From positions 62,001-126,000 of the forward strand of contig JAQTZV010000004.1 of NCBI GenBank assembly GCA_028687585.1: a stretch of DNA of 64,000 nt, written 5' to 3'. The notes beneath the pieces are model-generated. The model saw only the letters and a list, made by a program, of their open reading frames with translations, was not told the origin of the DNA and searched no databases. Made by a program: the position numbers and the translations under genes. Numbering within the stretch: position 1 is the stretch's first letter; every line of letters begins with the position of its first letter. The stretch comes from Desulfuromonadaceae bacterium. Lineage in GTDB: Bacteria > Desulfobacterota > Desulfuromonadia > Geobacterales > Pseudopelobacteraceae. This document shows, piece after piece, positions 19,614 through 28,387 of this stretch.

Positions 19614-21744
19614 AGACAATTCCGCCGCCAGGAAACTTCTGCGCATTACTTTTGAACACTACAAATGTACTGTTATCGAAGCAGAGGATGGCGTGGAAGG
19701 TCTTGAGCTGGCCGCTCGCCATAAGCCGGACATTATCATTTCCGACGCGCTGATGCCTCGCATGGACGGTTTTCAGCTGCTTCGGGCGCTTAAGGTCGAT
19801 CCGGAGCTCAAATCAATCCCCTTTGTTTTCTATTCATCCACCTATACCGGCGAAAAGGAGATAGAGCTGGCTCTGTCGCTCGGCGCGGAAACATTTGTTT
19901 CCAAACCGGTAGAACCTGCCGTACTCTGGGAAAAGACCTGCTCCATCATGAACGATTGGGAGGCACGGCAGAGAAAACCTGCGCACCAGGCAACAGGCGA
20001 TACTGATGAACAGTACCTTCGCGAATACAGCCGGATTGTGGCGAACAAGCTGGAAGAGAAGGTGCATGAGCTGGAAGAGGAGCTGGCTCTGCGCGCACAG
20101 GCCGAAGAAGAATTGCGCCGCCTGAATGCAGAGTTGACCAGGGAAATCGACGAACGCGGAAAAGCAGAAAGGGCCCTCAGGGAGCAGGAAGAGGAGCTGG
20201 CAATGATCTTTGAGGCTGCCCCGTTCATCATGTTGCTGCTTGACGGCGAACGAAAGGTCTGCCGGGCCAACGGTATGGCATACTCTTTTACCGGTACAGC
20301 AATCAGTGACATGATTGGCCGCCGGAGCGGCGAAGCGTTACGCTGCCTTCACTCCGTCGACTCCCCGGAGGGATGCGGTTCCGGCATATCCTGTCGCGAC
20401 TGTAACATCCGAAAAACAGTTATGGACACTTTTGAGAGCGGGAATAGCCATCATCAGGTGGAGACGAGTTTGCCGTTCTCTGTTCAGGGAAAGGAACAGA
20501 CTATTCAGTTTCTCCTTTCAACGACAAAAGTAATGGTTGGACGTCAGACGATGGTTCTGATCAGCCTTCAGGATATCAGCGAGTACAAAAAACTTGAAGC
20601 AGAGCTGCGTCATGTACAAAAAATGGAATCTATCGGTACCATGGCTGGCGGTATAGCCCATGATTTCAACAACATTCTTACCGTTATCATCGGCTACAGC
20701 CAGATTGCCCTCTTGAAAATGAGCGACGACGATTCCCAGCAGGAGAATGTCAAACAGATACTTGCGTCGGCGGAGCGGGCTGCCAATCTGACGAGAGATC
20801 TTCTTCTTTTCAGCAGGAAAAAGGTTGGCGACAAGAAGAATGAGGATCTGAACGATATTGTGCGATCATTGGAAAAGTTCCTGCATCGGATTATCGGCGA
20901 GGATATTGCCTGCACGGTTAATCCGGGTAACGAAGCGATGCCGATCCTCGCCGATGCTCACCAGATTGAACAGGTTCTGATGAACTTTGCCACCAATGCA
21001 CGGGACGCCATGCCGAATGGCGGCTCCTTGTCAATCGCCACCGAACGGATCCAGCTTGATGAGGAGGATATTACATCACTTGGCTGCGGCGAGTGCGGTG
21101 AGTATGCCGTACTGACCGTTACTGATACCGGTATTGGTATGGATGACAAAACGCGCCAACAAATCTTCGACCCGTTTTTTACGACAAAAGAGGTCGGTAA
21201 GGGGACAGGTCTTGGACTGGCGGTCGTCTACGGTATTATCAGGCAGCATGACGGGCAGATAACTGTTGACAGCGAGCCAGGTCACGGGACGACATTCCGG
21301 GTATACCTGCCGGTAACCAGAGCAGCGGCGAAAGAAAATAAAATCGATCAGAATCATAAACAATCTGTCAGGGGCGCTGAGACGATACTTCTGGCGGAGG
21401 ATGAAGAGAGCCTTCGGAATATGTCTCAGTCGCTGCTTGAAAGTTTCGGTTATACGGTTATAAGTGCGGTAGACGGGGAAGATGCGGTGAAAAAATTCCG
21501 TGAGAACAGGAAACAGATCCGGCTTCTTCTGTTCGACGTGGTCATGCCGAAAAAAAACGGGATAGATGCCTACGATGAAATCAGGGCGATCAAGCCGGAC
21601 ATAAAGGTGATATTTGCAAGTGGCTATTCAACTGAAGCTGTTCAGCAGAAAGCTCTGACCAACGAAAATGTCATATCGATCGCCAAGCCCTATTTACCAT
21701 CCAATCTGCTTGCTTTGGTACGAAGTGTGCTGGACAAAAAATGA
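19594..21744 (+). CDS. Receiver-PAS-HisKA-HATPase-receiver hybrid kinase
   Basis: [61 protein letters not shown]-terminal LAEDEES...[10 protein letters not shown]. Confidence 0.94.
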   Translation: MNVLIVEDNSAARKLLRITFEHYKCTVIEAEDGVEGLELAARHKPDIIISDALMPRMDGFQLLRALKVDPELKSIPFVFYSSTYTGEKEIELALSLGAETFVSKPVEPAVLWEKTCSIMNDWEARQRKPAHQATGDTDEQYLREYSRIVANKLEEKVHELEEELALRAQAEEELRRLNAELTREIDERGKAERALREQEEELAMIFEAAPFIMLLLDGERKVCRANGMAYSFTGTAISDMIGRRSGEALRCLHSVDSPEGCGSGISCRDCNIRKTVMDTFESGNSHHQVETSLPFSVQGKEQTIQFLLSTTKVMVGRQTMVLISLQDISEYKKLEAELRHVQKMESIGTMAGGIAHDFNNILTVIIGYSQIALLKMSDDDSQQENVKQILASAERAANLTRDLLLFSRKKVGDKKNEDLNDIVRSLEKFLHRIIGEDIACTVNPGNEAMPILADAHQIEQVLMNFATNARDAMPNGGSLSIATERIQLDEEDITSLGCGECGEYAVLTVTDTGIGMDDKTRQQIFDPFFTTKEVGKGTGLGLAVVYGIIRQHDGQITVDSEPGHGTTFRVYLPVTRAAAKENKIDQNHKQSVRGAETILLAEDEESLRNMSQSLLESFGYTVISAVDGEDAVKKFRENRKQIRLLLFDVVMPKKNGIDAYDEIRAIKPDIKVIFASGYSTEAVQQKALTNENVISIAKPYLPSNLLALVRSVLDKK

Positions 21745-21748
21745 AGTT

Positions 21749-21875
21749 ATTCCAATTCCAAATCAAAGCGCTATCATCGTTGGCTCGTCTTCGGCACCTC
21801 GACGTACTGAATCAGTACGCCTCGGCGTCTCAATCCTCGCCGCCTTGATTTCATCTTTGATTTGAAATTGGTATT
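21749..21875. repeat. Family C palindromic repeat
   Basis: ttccaattccaaatcaaagcgctatcatcgttggctcgtcttcggcacctcgacgtactgaatcagtacg...gatttgaaattggtatta. Confidence 0.88.
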
Positions 21876-21888
21876 AGCACTCCCCTCC

Positions 21889-24774
21889 TCAGTTATGCGC
21901 AAGCTTCTGCGCCTCTTTCGCGTTGGCCTGAAACAGATTGGCGGTCTCAAACACGAGATTCAAGGTTCCACGATACCCCACCCAGACCTTCTGGTGGGCT
22001 CCCAGACGATCAAACACCGGTAGGCCGGCCCGCAGGTGGGCCCCGATTTTAAGCTTGTTAGCCGCCTGGCGGCCATTTGAGTTTGCCACGATCAGGTCAG
22101 CCCCGATTGCCGTCGTCTCCAGATCCTCCAGATCACCAACAAACACATTCCCCCCCGGCAGAGTATCAAGACCTCTGGTGCGGGTGGCAGAAAGCGCCCC
22201 TTGAATTTCACACCCCATTCCGGCTAGGAAACCGGTCAAGGTCTTGAGGTTGTCCGACTCCAGGGCGAGGGCGACCTTCTTGGTACCGAACTGGTAGTGA
22301 CTGTCCACCATGGCATCCATGAGGCGACTGCGCCAGCGGCGATGTTTTTCCGGTATCGGCCTGCCGCTGATGGCAGACAAGGCTGCCATGAACCGGTCAG
22401 TCTCGGCCAGTCCGGTTAGCGAGGTGAAGCCGTAGGCCGGAATAGCAAATTTTCCTTTGAGCTTGAGGGCGGCTTTCGCCAGCGAATCTCCGACGTACAG
22501 TGTCGCACAGCTGCACCCGGCTTTCCTGATCTCTGCAACGGTAATACCGCCGGTTGAAAGTGGTGATACGACGTCGTCAATATGACCGTCCATGGCATTG
22601 GAAATATCCGGAATTGTCAGTGCCTTCAGGCCGAATGACTCGACCAGCTCTTTCAGCTCTTCCACATCCGCCGGAGTCAGATGTGCTCCCGGCAGCAGAT
22701 TGACCTGATTCGGTACGACCGCACCACCTTCCGCCAGAGTAGAGACAATTGCCTCCACCGCTGCGGCGTAGCCCTCCTGCAGCGAACCGCAGTAATCCGG
22801 AGTAGAGGCCCAGATAACCGGGACAGCATCATGTTCCGGATGTTCTGACCGGAACTCTGTTATGATTTTATGAACATCATCACCCATGGTTTCCGTCAAG
22901 CCGGTGGTCATCACGCCGACTACTTCAGGATGAAACTTCTCGATCACCCGCCCGATCCCCTTTTTAAGGTTTTCCCAGCCGCCGAAGATCGCACTGTCCT
23001 CGCTCATCGCGGTAGCATTCAGGGCGATCGATTCCTTGTAATGCCGCGACAACTGCAGCCGTATAAAGGTCGAGCACCCCTGGGCACCGTGCAGCAGGCC
23101 AAGCATGTTGTTGATACCCAGATAGGCCATGGTGGCCCCGAGTGCCGGCGAATTCTTCTGCGGGTTTACGGTTGCCGCTTTTCCCCCTCCCCCTTGACGG
23201 GGGAGGGCCGGGGTGGGGGTGACGCTGCAATTTTCAGCATTGCTGCTAATGGCAACTTCCCCCTCCCCCTGTCCCCCTCCTTTAGGCCCCAGAGGGTCCG
23301 CCGGGGGAGGGGGAAATGCCATCGATTCCGCCGACGGCATCGGCAATGCCAGAAACGTCTCGGCGTGGTGTAGGGGCAATTCATGTATTGCCCCGGCGCC
23401 ATACCCTTCTTCCCACGGAGCGGGAGTATTCAGGGTCGGCCAGATCGGGTTGTTGACGGTCATATCCAGCTGCCGGGAAAACGTTACCATCCCCTCGTAC
23501 CCGGCATAGGGATGACTGCGGCCATGATTGATGTCCATGAACGGTGTTTTGGTTTTGAGCGCCAAAAACTTGGTCTTGCCGCCGGCAACGATCAGATCCG
23601 GCCGCTTGGCATGCATGACTTCCAACAGGCCGGCGGTGGAGGTGTCCTCGATGATCTGGGCATCCTTGTGCATCAACCCTTTCATGCGGTAAAAATCCTC
23701 CAGGGTCGAGTTCTGCGTCCCGGCCGCCAGCACTTCTACCCCCAATTCACTCAAGGCATTGACCATCGACCAGGTTTTGACACCGCCGGTGAACAGCACC
23801 GCCGTCTTCCCTTCCAGGCGCGCCCGGTACGGTGCAATGGCCGCGCGGCATTTCGCCTCTTCCTCATGAATCAGCCGCTCCACCCGATCCTGCATGGTCC
23901 GTTTTTCCAGCCCGCCCACGATGTTGTCCAGTTCACGGGCTATATCACGCAGAGCCTTTGCCGTATCGGTCATACCGTAGAACGATTCCTCCAGATAGGG
24001 CATGCCGTAGGTTTTCTGCATTTTCTTCGCAAGATTGGTCAGCGACTTGGAGCAGATGATGATATTGAGCTTTGCCCGGTGCGCGTAGCGCAGCTCTTCA
24101 AATTTTGCATCTCCGCTGAAGCAGGAGAGAACCTGGATCCCCAGCCGGTCAAAGAGCGGCAGCATGCCCCACAGGTCGCCGGCGATATTATACTCGCCAA
24201 TGAGATTTATCGGGTATTCACCCAGGCTTGGTGGTTCGGTTGTGCCGATGACGTATTTAAACAGGATCTCTCCGGCCAGTCGGTTGCCGATGTTCTTGTC
24301 GCCGATAAACCCGGGTGTGTTGACCGGTATGATCGGAATTGCGATTTTTTCTGACGCGGCGGTACAAACCGCCTCAATATCATCGCCGGTCATGGCGGTT
24401 ACACAGGTTGCATAGACGAAAATTGCTCTGGCCTGATCCGCATAGCGCTCGGCCAGTTCGAGGATCGCTTTATAGAGCTTCTTTTCCCCGCCGAAGATGA
24501 CGTCATTTTCCAGCATCTCGGTGGTGAAACCACGCCGGTACAGCTGAGCATCACTGGAACGGGCCCCCCGGTTGTCCCATGAATTGCCGGCGCAGCCGAT
24601 CGGGCCATGCACCAGATGGATTACGTCAGTGATCGGCATCAGCACGACCCGCGCACCGTCATAGGCACAGGAACGCTCCGTTCCTTCGCCCGGTTCTGAT
24701 TTTTTGCAGAACTTTGGTGCGCCCTTGTCGTTTGTTTCGCAGTCGGTTACGTCGTAATAATCGGGCTTTGCCAT
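21889..24774 (-). CDS. nifEN: Fused nitrogenase cofactor scaffold protein NifE-NifN
   Basis: NifE part: GCAGNSWDNRGARSS, NPIWPTLNTPAPW; NifN part: VNPQKNSPALGATMAYLGINNMLGLLHGAQGCSTF; one 961-aa ORF. Confidence 0.95.
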   Translation of the reverse strand: MAKPDYYDVTDCETNDKGAPKFCKKSEPGEGTERSCAYDGARVVLMPITDVIHLVHGPIGCAGNSWDNRGARSSDAQLYRRGFTTEMLENDVIFGGEKKLYKAILELAERYADQARAIFVYATCVTAMTGDDIEAVCTAASEKIAIPIIPVNTPGFIGDKNIGNRLAGEILFKYVIGTTEPPSLGEYPINLIGEYNIAGDLWGMLPLFDRLGIQVLSCFSGDAKFEELRYAHRAKLNIIICSKSLTNLAKKMQKTYGMPYLEESFYGMTDTAKALRDIARELDNIVGGLEKRTMQDRVERLIHEEEAKCRAAIAPYRARLEGKTAVLFTGGVKTWSMVNALSELGVEVLAAGTQNSTLEDFYRMKGLMHKDAQIIEDTSTAGLLEVMHAKRPDLIVAGGKTKFLALKTKTPFMDINHGRSHPYAGYEGMVTFSRQLDMTVNNPIWPTLNTPAPWEEGYGAGAIHELPLHHAETFLALPMPSAESMAFPPPPADPLGPKGGGQGEGEVAISSNAENCSVTPTPALPRQGGGGKAATVNPQKNSPALGATMAYLGINNMLGLLHGAQGCSTFIRLQLSRHYKESIALNATAMSEDSAIFGGWENLKKGIGRVIEKFHPEVVGVMTTGLTETMGDDVHKIITEFRSEHPEHDAVPVIWASTPDYCGSLQEGYAAAVEAIVSTLAEGGAVVPNQVNLLPGAHLTPADVEELKELVESFGLKALTIPDISNAMDGHIDDVVSPLSTGGITVAEIRKAGCSCATLYVGDSLAKAALKLKGKFAIPAYGFTSLTGLAETDRFMAALSAISGRPIPEKHRRWRSRLMDAMVDSHYQFGTKKVALALESDNLKTLTGFLAGMGCEIQGALSATRTRGLDTLPGGNVFVGDLEDLETTAIGADLIVANSNGRQAANKLKIGAHLRAGLPVFDRLGAHQKVWVGYRGTLNLVFETANLFQANAKEAQKLAHN
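23182..23316. repeat. Family B palindromic repeat inside the nifEN coding region (linker)
   Basis: ccccctcccccttgacgggggaggg...gtccccctcctttaggccccagagggtccgccgggggaggggg; homologous to 7291..7420. Confidence 0.8.
23370..23394. repeat. GTAGGGGCAATTCATGTATTGCCCC palindrome in the nifEN linker (family A-like)
   Basis: Encodes GAIHELPLH on the minus strand. Confidence 0.7.
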
Positions 24775-24870
24775 ACCTTATCTCCACCTTGTCACCAGTG
24801 CCTTGACTGCCATCGCCGTTGTCGCTGATCACAGGATACTCTTTAAAAAGCTGCCGTATTCTTTCAGTTA

Positions 24871-24886
24871 GCACGTGCCATGCCAA
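24871..24886 (-). promoter_or_regulatory. Sigma54-like promoter upstream of nifEN
   Basis: Minus strand TTGGCATGGCACGTGC (GG-N10-GC). Confidence 0.65.
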
Positions 24887-25082
24887 CAGTTGCCAAGTAG
24901 ATAACAGCTTGAAAATACAGCAATTACAATCATATCATGGCAATTGCTATTCTGAAGGTGCCGTTTTATTGTGCAGATACGCCCGGAGCTCTGTAAAAGC
25001 GGTATCCAGCTTGCTCAACCGCACAAAATAATGTAGGTTGCGTCAGTTTTTCTTTTCCCAAACGTTTCGAATGGAGGATCAG

Positions 25083-25928
25083 ATGAGGAAGCTTAAAAAA
25101 CTGGCTCACGGGATGATCTGCTTGACTGGGCTGATCCTGGTTGCTCCCGGTTTCTGCCCGGCTACGGAAACAATTACCATCAATGGCTCCGGCAGTGCTC
25201 TTGATATGATGAAGCCGCTGATTGCGGCTTATCAAAAAACCGATAAAAATGTACGCATCATCATGGATAAACCGTTGGGTAGTTCCGGAGGGATCAAGGC
25301 ACTGCTGGCCGGAGCTCTGGACGTAGCCATAAGCAGCCGTCACCTCAAGCCGGAGGAGCTGTCAAAGGGGGCGCAACTGCAGCAGTACGGAAAGACCCCT
25401 CTGGTGATCATCACGGGAAATAACGTCCGTACAAAAAACCTCTCTACGCGGGAACTTGAAGATATCTACAGCGGCAAAACCGCTACCTGGAAGGATGGCG
25501 AAAACATCCGGGTGATTCTGCGCCCCCAGGAAGATATTGACAGCAAAATACTCGGCGCCCTTTCCCCCGGAATGGCAGCCGCCATGAATTCGGCCCGTTC
25601 CCGTTCCGGCATGATCGTCGCTGTCACCGACCCGGAGGCATACGCCGCCGTGATAAAGACTCCCGGTGGAGTGGGAGCAACCGGCATGACCAGTATCATT
25701 GTTGAAAAGCTTCCGGTTGCTTCAGTGCCGCTGAATGGTGTTGCAGCCTCTCCACAGGCACTGGCCAGCGGTGCCTATCCGCTTGCAAAGGAAATCAGTA
25801 TTGTCACCACGCTGAAAACGCCCCCCTCTGCCCAAAAACTAATCAGCTTTATGAACTCTCCGAAAGGTCGGGCCATTGCCGCCAAAAACGGCGTTCTTGT
25901 CACCTCCGGGGCGGCGACACATAAATGA
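25083..25928 (+). CDS. PstS-like phosphate/oxyanion substrate-binding protein
   Basis: Signal peptide; TITINGSGSALDMMKPLIAAY...GSSGGIKALLAGALDVAISSRHLKPEE; no permease genes adjacent. Confidence 0.85.
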   Translation: MRKLKKLAHGMICLTGLILVAPGFCPATETITINGSGSALDMMKPLIAAYQKTDKNVRIIMDKPLGSSGGIKALLAGALDVAISSRHLKPEELSKGAQLQQYGKTPLVIITGNNVRTKNLSTRELEDIYSGKTATWKDGENIRVILRPQEDIDSKILGALSPGMAAAMNSARSRSGMIVAVTDPEAYAAVIKTPGGVGATGMTSIIVEKLPVASVPLNGVAASPQALASGAYPLAKEISIVTTLKTPPSAQKLISFMNSPKGRAIAAKNGVLVTSGAATHK

Positions 25929-28111
25929 TCCGGCAGAGCAGCAATAGTATGCAGAGGATCACCCTTGCTCTTGCCTGGGGTATTTCTCTGCTGATTGCAC
26001 TGTTGGCTCCGAGTACCTTTTTTCTGGTTTCCTACCAAAGCCTGCAGAATTCACTCAAGTCTCAGACTGAACTCACTGTCTACGCCGTGAATGATATCAT
26101 TGTTTCTAATCCGAAAATGTGGCGTTTCGCAGAGATCAGACTCTCGGAACTGCTGGAACGGCCGGCATTCGACCGTGTGCCGCAGGCCGTGAAATTGCTG
26201 GACGATACGGGTGAAGAGGTTGCAAAAAACCGCACACCCCTGGCTACGCCGCGAATATCTCATATTCACGAAATCCATGATGCCGGTACCGTTGTGGGGC
26301 GTGTCGTGGTAGCCCGTTCACTCCGGCCATTGCTGAAAAATACCGCTCTGGTCGCTCTTGGTTCAATCCTATGCGGGGCGCTCCTGTTTTACTTTTTCCG
26401 GAAATTACCGATAGAGGCCATCAATACGGCGTTTAAGACTCTGGAAGATAGTGAAAATAAATATCGTTCGCTCTATGAAACCATGAAAGAGGGAATGGCG
26501 CTGCACCAAGTGGTTCTTGACGGAGACGGAAAGATCTCCTCTCTTACCGTTATTAACGCCAATCCAAGTTGCGCGGCCATGTTCGACGGTGACCTGGACA
26601 GTGTTATCGGCAAAGACAGTTTTGAGTTGTTTGGCGATACCTTCAGAGAGTTTTTGCTGGAAATGCGTGCGGTAGTCGAGCATGGCGATGCCATTTCGTT
26701 TGAAATCTGCCTGCCGGGGACCGATTATTACTACAATGTCCAGACCTTTTCCCCCGACACGGGGCTCATCGCAACCCTGTTCGAAGACATTACAGAAACG
26801 AGAAAATCGGAACAGCAAATTCAGAAAATGGCGTATTTCGATACCCTGACGGGATTGCCAAACCGGGCACTTTTCTATGATCGGATAAACCAGGGTATTG
26901 CACTTGCCAGTAGAGACAAAAGTGGACTTGCGGTGCTTTTTCTCGACCTGGATCGCTTCAAGAACATCAACGACACACTGGGGCACTCAGTCGGGGATCA
27001 GCTTCTCATCGAAGTGGCAGAGCGCCTGAACCGGCATATCCGTACCAGCGACACACTTGCCCGTCTGGGTGGCGACGAATTTGTCGCAGTAATCAATCAA
27101 CTAAGTGATCAATTTAACGCAACAATCGTTGCCAGGAATCTGATTGAATCACTTCACGCCTCCTTCTCAATTATGGGAAAAGAGCTGCATATTACCGGAA
27201 GCATCGGTATCGCACTGTTTCCTGATGATGGCAACGATGCAGAAACTCTCGTCAAACATGCCGACATGGCGATGTATACTTCCAAGGAAACCGGTCGCAA
27301 TGCGTTTAATTTCTTCTCCCCGATAATGAACCAGAAAGCACTTATGCGCATGGAAATTGAGACGGCTTTGCGCCTTGCCATGGAACGGAAAGAGTTCTTT
27401 ATCGAACTGCAACCGATCATGTGTGCCGATTCCCTGACCATTACCGCTGCTGAAGCGCTTGTTCGCTGGAACCACCCGACCCGCGGCAGGATTCCGCCCA
27501 ATGATTTTATTCCGCTTGCTGAAGAAATGGGGCTGATTCTTCCCCTCGGAGAGTGGGTGCTGCGAACCGTCTGCACCATGGTAAAGTCCTGGAGTGATGC
27601 CGGTCTCCCGGCGATCAGATATTGTGTTAATGTTTCAAGTCTGCAGATAGAACAGCAGAACTTCCCGGAATTGGTGCATACGATTCTGAAAGAATCGGGC
27701 GCAAACCCTGCGCAGCTTGAGATCGAACTAACCGAAAGCTGTCTGGTCACAAACTTCGGTGGCAGCATCCCTGATATATTCGGCATGAGAGCGTGGGGTA
27801 TCGCCATTTCTATTGACGACTTCGGCACCGGCTATTCATCTCTGGGCTATATTAAAACACTTCCGATTGATCACATTAAAATAGACCGGTCATTTGTCTC
27901 TGACATCAGTACTAATTTTCAAGATCAGGCGATTGTTGAAGCAATTATTGCCATGTCACAAAAACTCGGCATCAAGAATATTGCTGAAGGGGTCGAGACA
28001 TCTGAGCAGCTTGAATTTCTGCAGGAACAGGGGTGTGACGAAATTCAAGGGTATTATTTCCATAAGCCCCTTTCATTGGAGGCATTCGAGACGTTACTGC
28101 GGAGTCAGTAA
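25925..28111 (+). CDS. Membrane GGDEF-EAL protein with PAS
   Basis: FDTLTGLPNRALFYDR; RLGGDEFVAVI; EAL domain AEALVRWNHPTRG, IDDFGTGYSSLGYIKTLPIDHIKIDRSFV. Confidence 0.95.
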   Translation: MIRQSSNSMQRITLALAWGISLLIALLAPSTFFLVSYQSLQNSLKSQTELTVYAVNDIIVSNPKMWRFAEIRLSELLERPAFDRVPQAVKLLDDTGEEVAKNRTPLATPRISHIHEIHDAGTVVGRVVVARSLRPLLKNTALVALGSILCGALLFYFFRKLPIEAINTAFKTLEDSENKYRSLYETMKEGMALHQVVLDGDGKISSLTVINANPSCAAMFDGDLDSVIGKDSFELFGDTFREFLLEMRAVVEHGDAISFEICLPGTDYYYNVQTFSPDTGLIATLFEDITETRKSEQQIQKMAYFDTLTGLPNRALFYDRINQGIALASRDKSGLAVLFLDLDRFKNINDTLGHSVGDQLLIEVAERLNRHIRTSDTLARLGGDEFVAVINQLSDQFNATIVARNLIESLHASFSIMGKELHITGSIGIALFPDDGNDAETLVKHADMAMYTSKETGRNAFNFFSPIMNQKALMRMEIETALRLAMERKEFFIELQPIMCADSLTITAAEALVRWNHPTRGRIPPNDFIPLAEEMGLILPLGEWVLRTVCTMVKSWSDAGLPAIRYCVNVSSLQIEQQNFPELVHTILKESGANPAQLEIELTESCLVTNFGGSIPDIFGMRAWGIAISIDDFGTGYSSLGYIKTLPIDHIKIDRSFVSDISTNFQDQAIVEAIIAMSQKLGIKNIAEGVETSEQLEFLQEQGCDEIQGYYFHKPLSLEAFETLLRSQ

Positions 28112-28310
28112 TACCGACTCCAGATCAAAGCCCCATCTTCGTTGGCGCGTCTTCGGCTCCTCAACTCTCTCTCACTCTATCTCTCTCCCGGAGGGAGAGA
28201 GCAACCTGTTTACCCTCTCCCTCCGGGAGAGGGTGGCCGAAGGCCGGGTGAGGGCCTTCGTCGCCTCACTCCTCGCCGCCTTGATGGCATCTTTGATTTG
28301 GAATCGGTAT
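28111..28310. repeat. Family C repeat carrying a nested palindromic insertion
   Basis: Family C ends; internal ctctctcccggagggagagag...accctctccctccgggagagggtggccgaaggccgggtgaggg at about 28163..28258. Confidence 0.8.
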
Positions 28311-28317
28311 AATACGT

Positions 28318-28357
28318 ACAAAAGGGGCGTCTCCTATTCGCGGAGAGCGCCCCTTTA
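28318..28357 (-). terminator. Intrinsic terminator downstream of nifK
   Basis: acaaaaggggcgtctcctattcgcggagagcgcccctttat hairpin, T-tract on minus strand. Confidence 0.75.
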
Positions 28358-28387
28358 TCATCTGTGTGCGACAGTGTTGTTTATCGA

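Noticed and set aside
23383-24354. 323-aa plus-strand ORF (also 22870..23373)
   Set aside because: Antisense to conserved nifE/nifN sequence; no recognisable protein family.
24935-24960. ATGGCAATTGCTATTC upstream of 25083 as a sigma54 promoter
   Set aside because: The -12 position reads TC, not GC.
28150-28260. CRISPR-like array
   Set aside because: Repeats are inverted palindromes nested in another element, not regularly spaced direct repeats with unique spacers; no cas genes seen.
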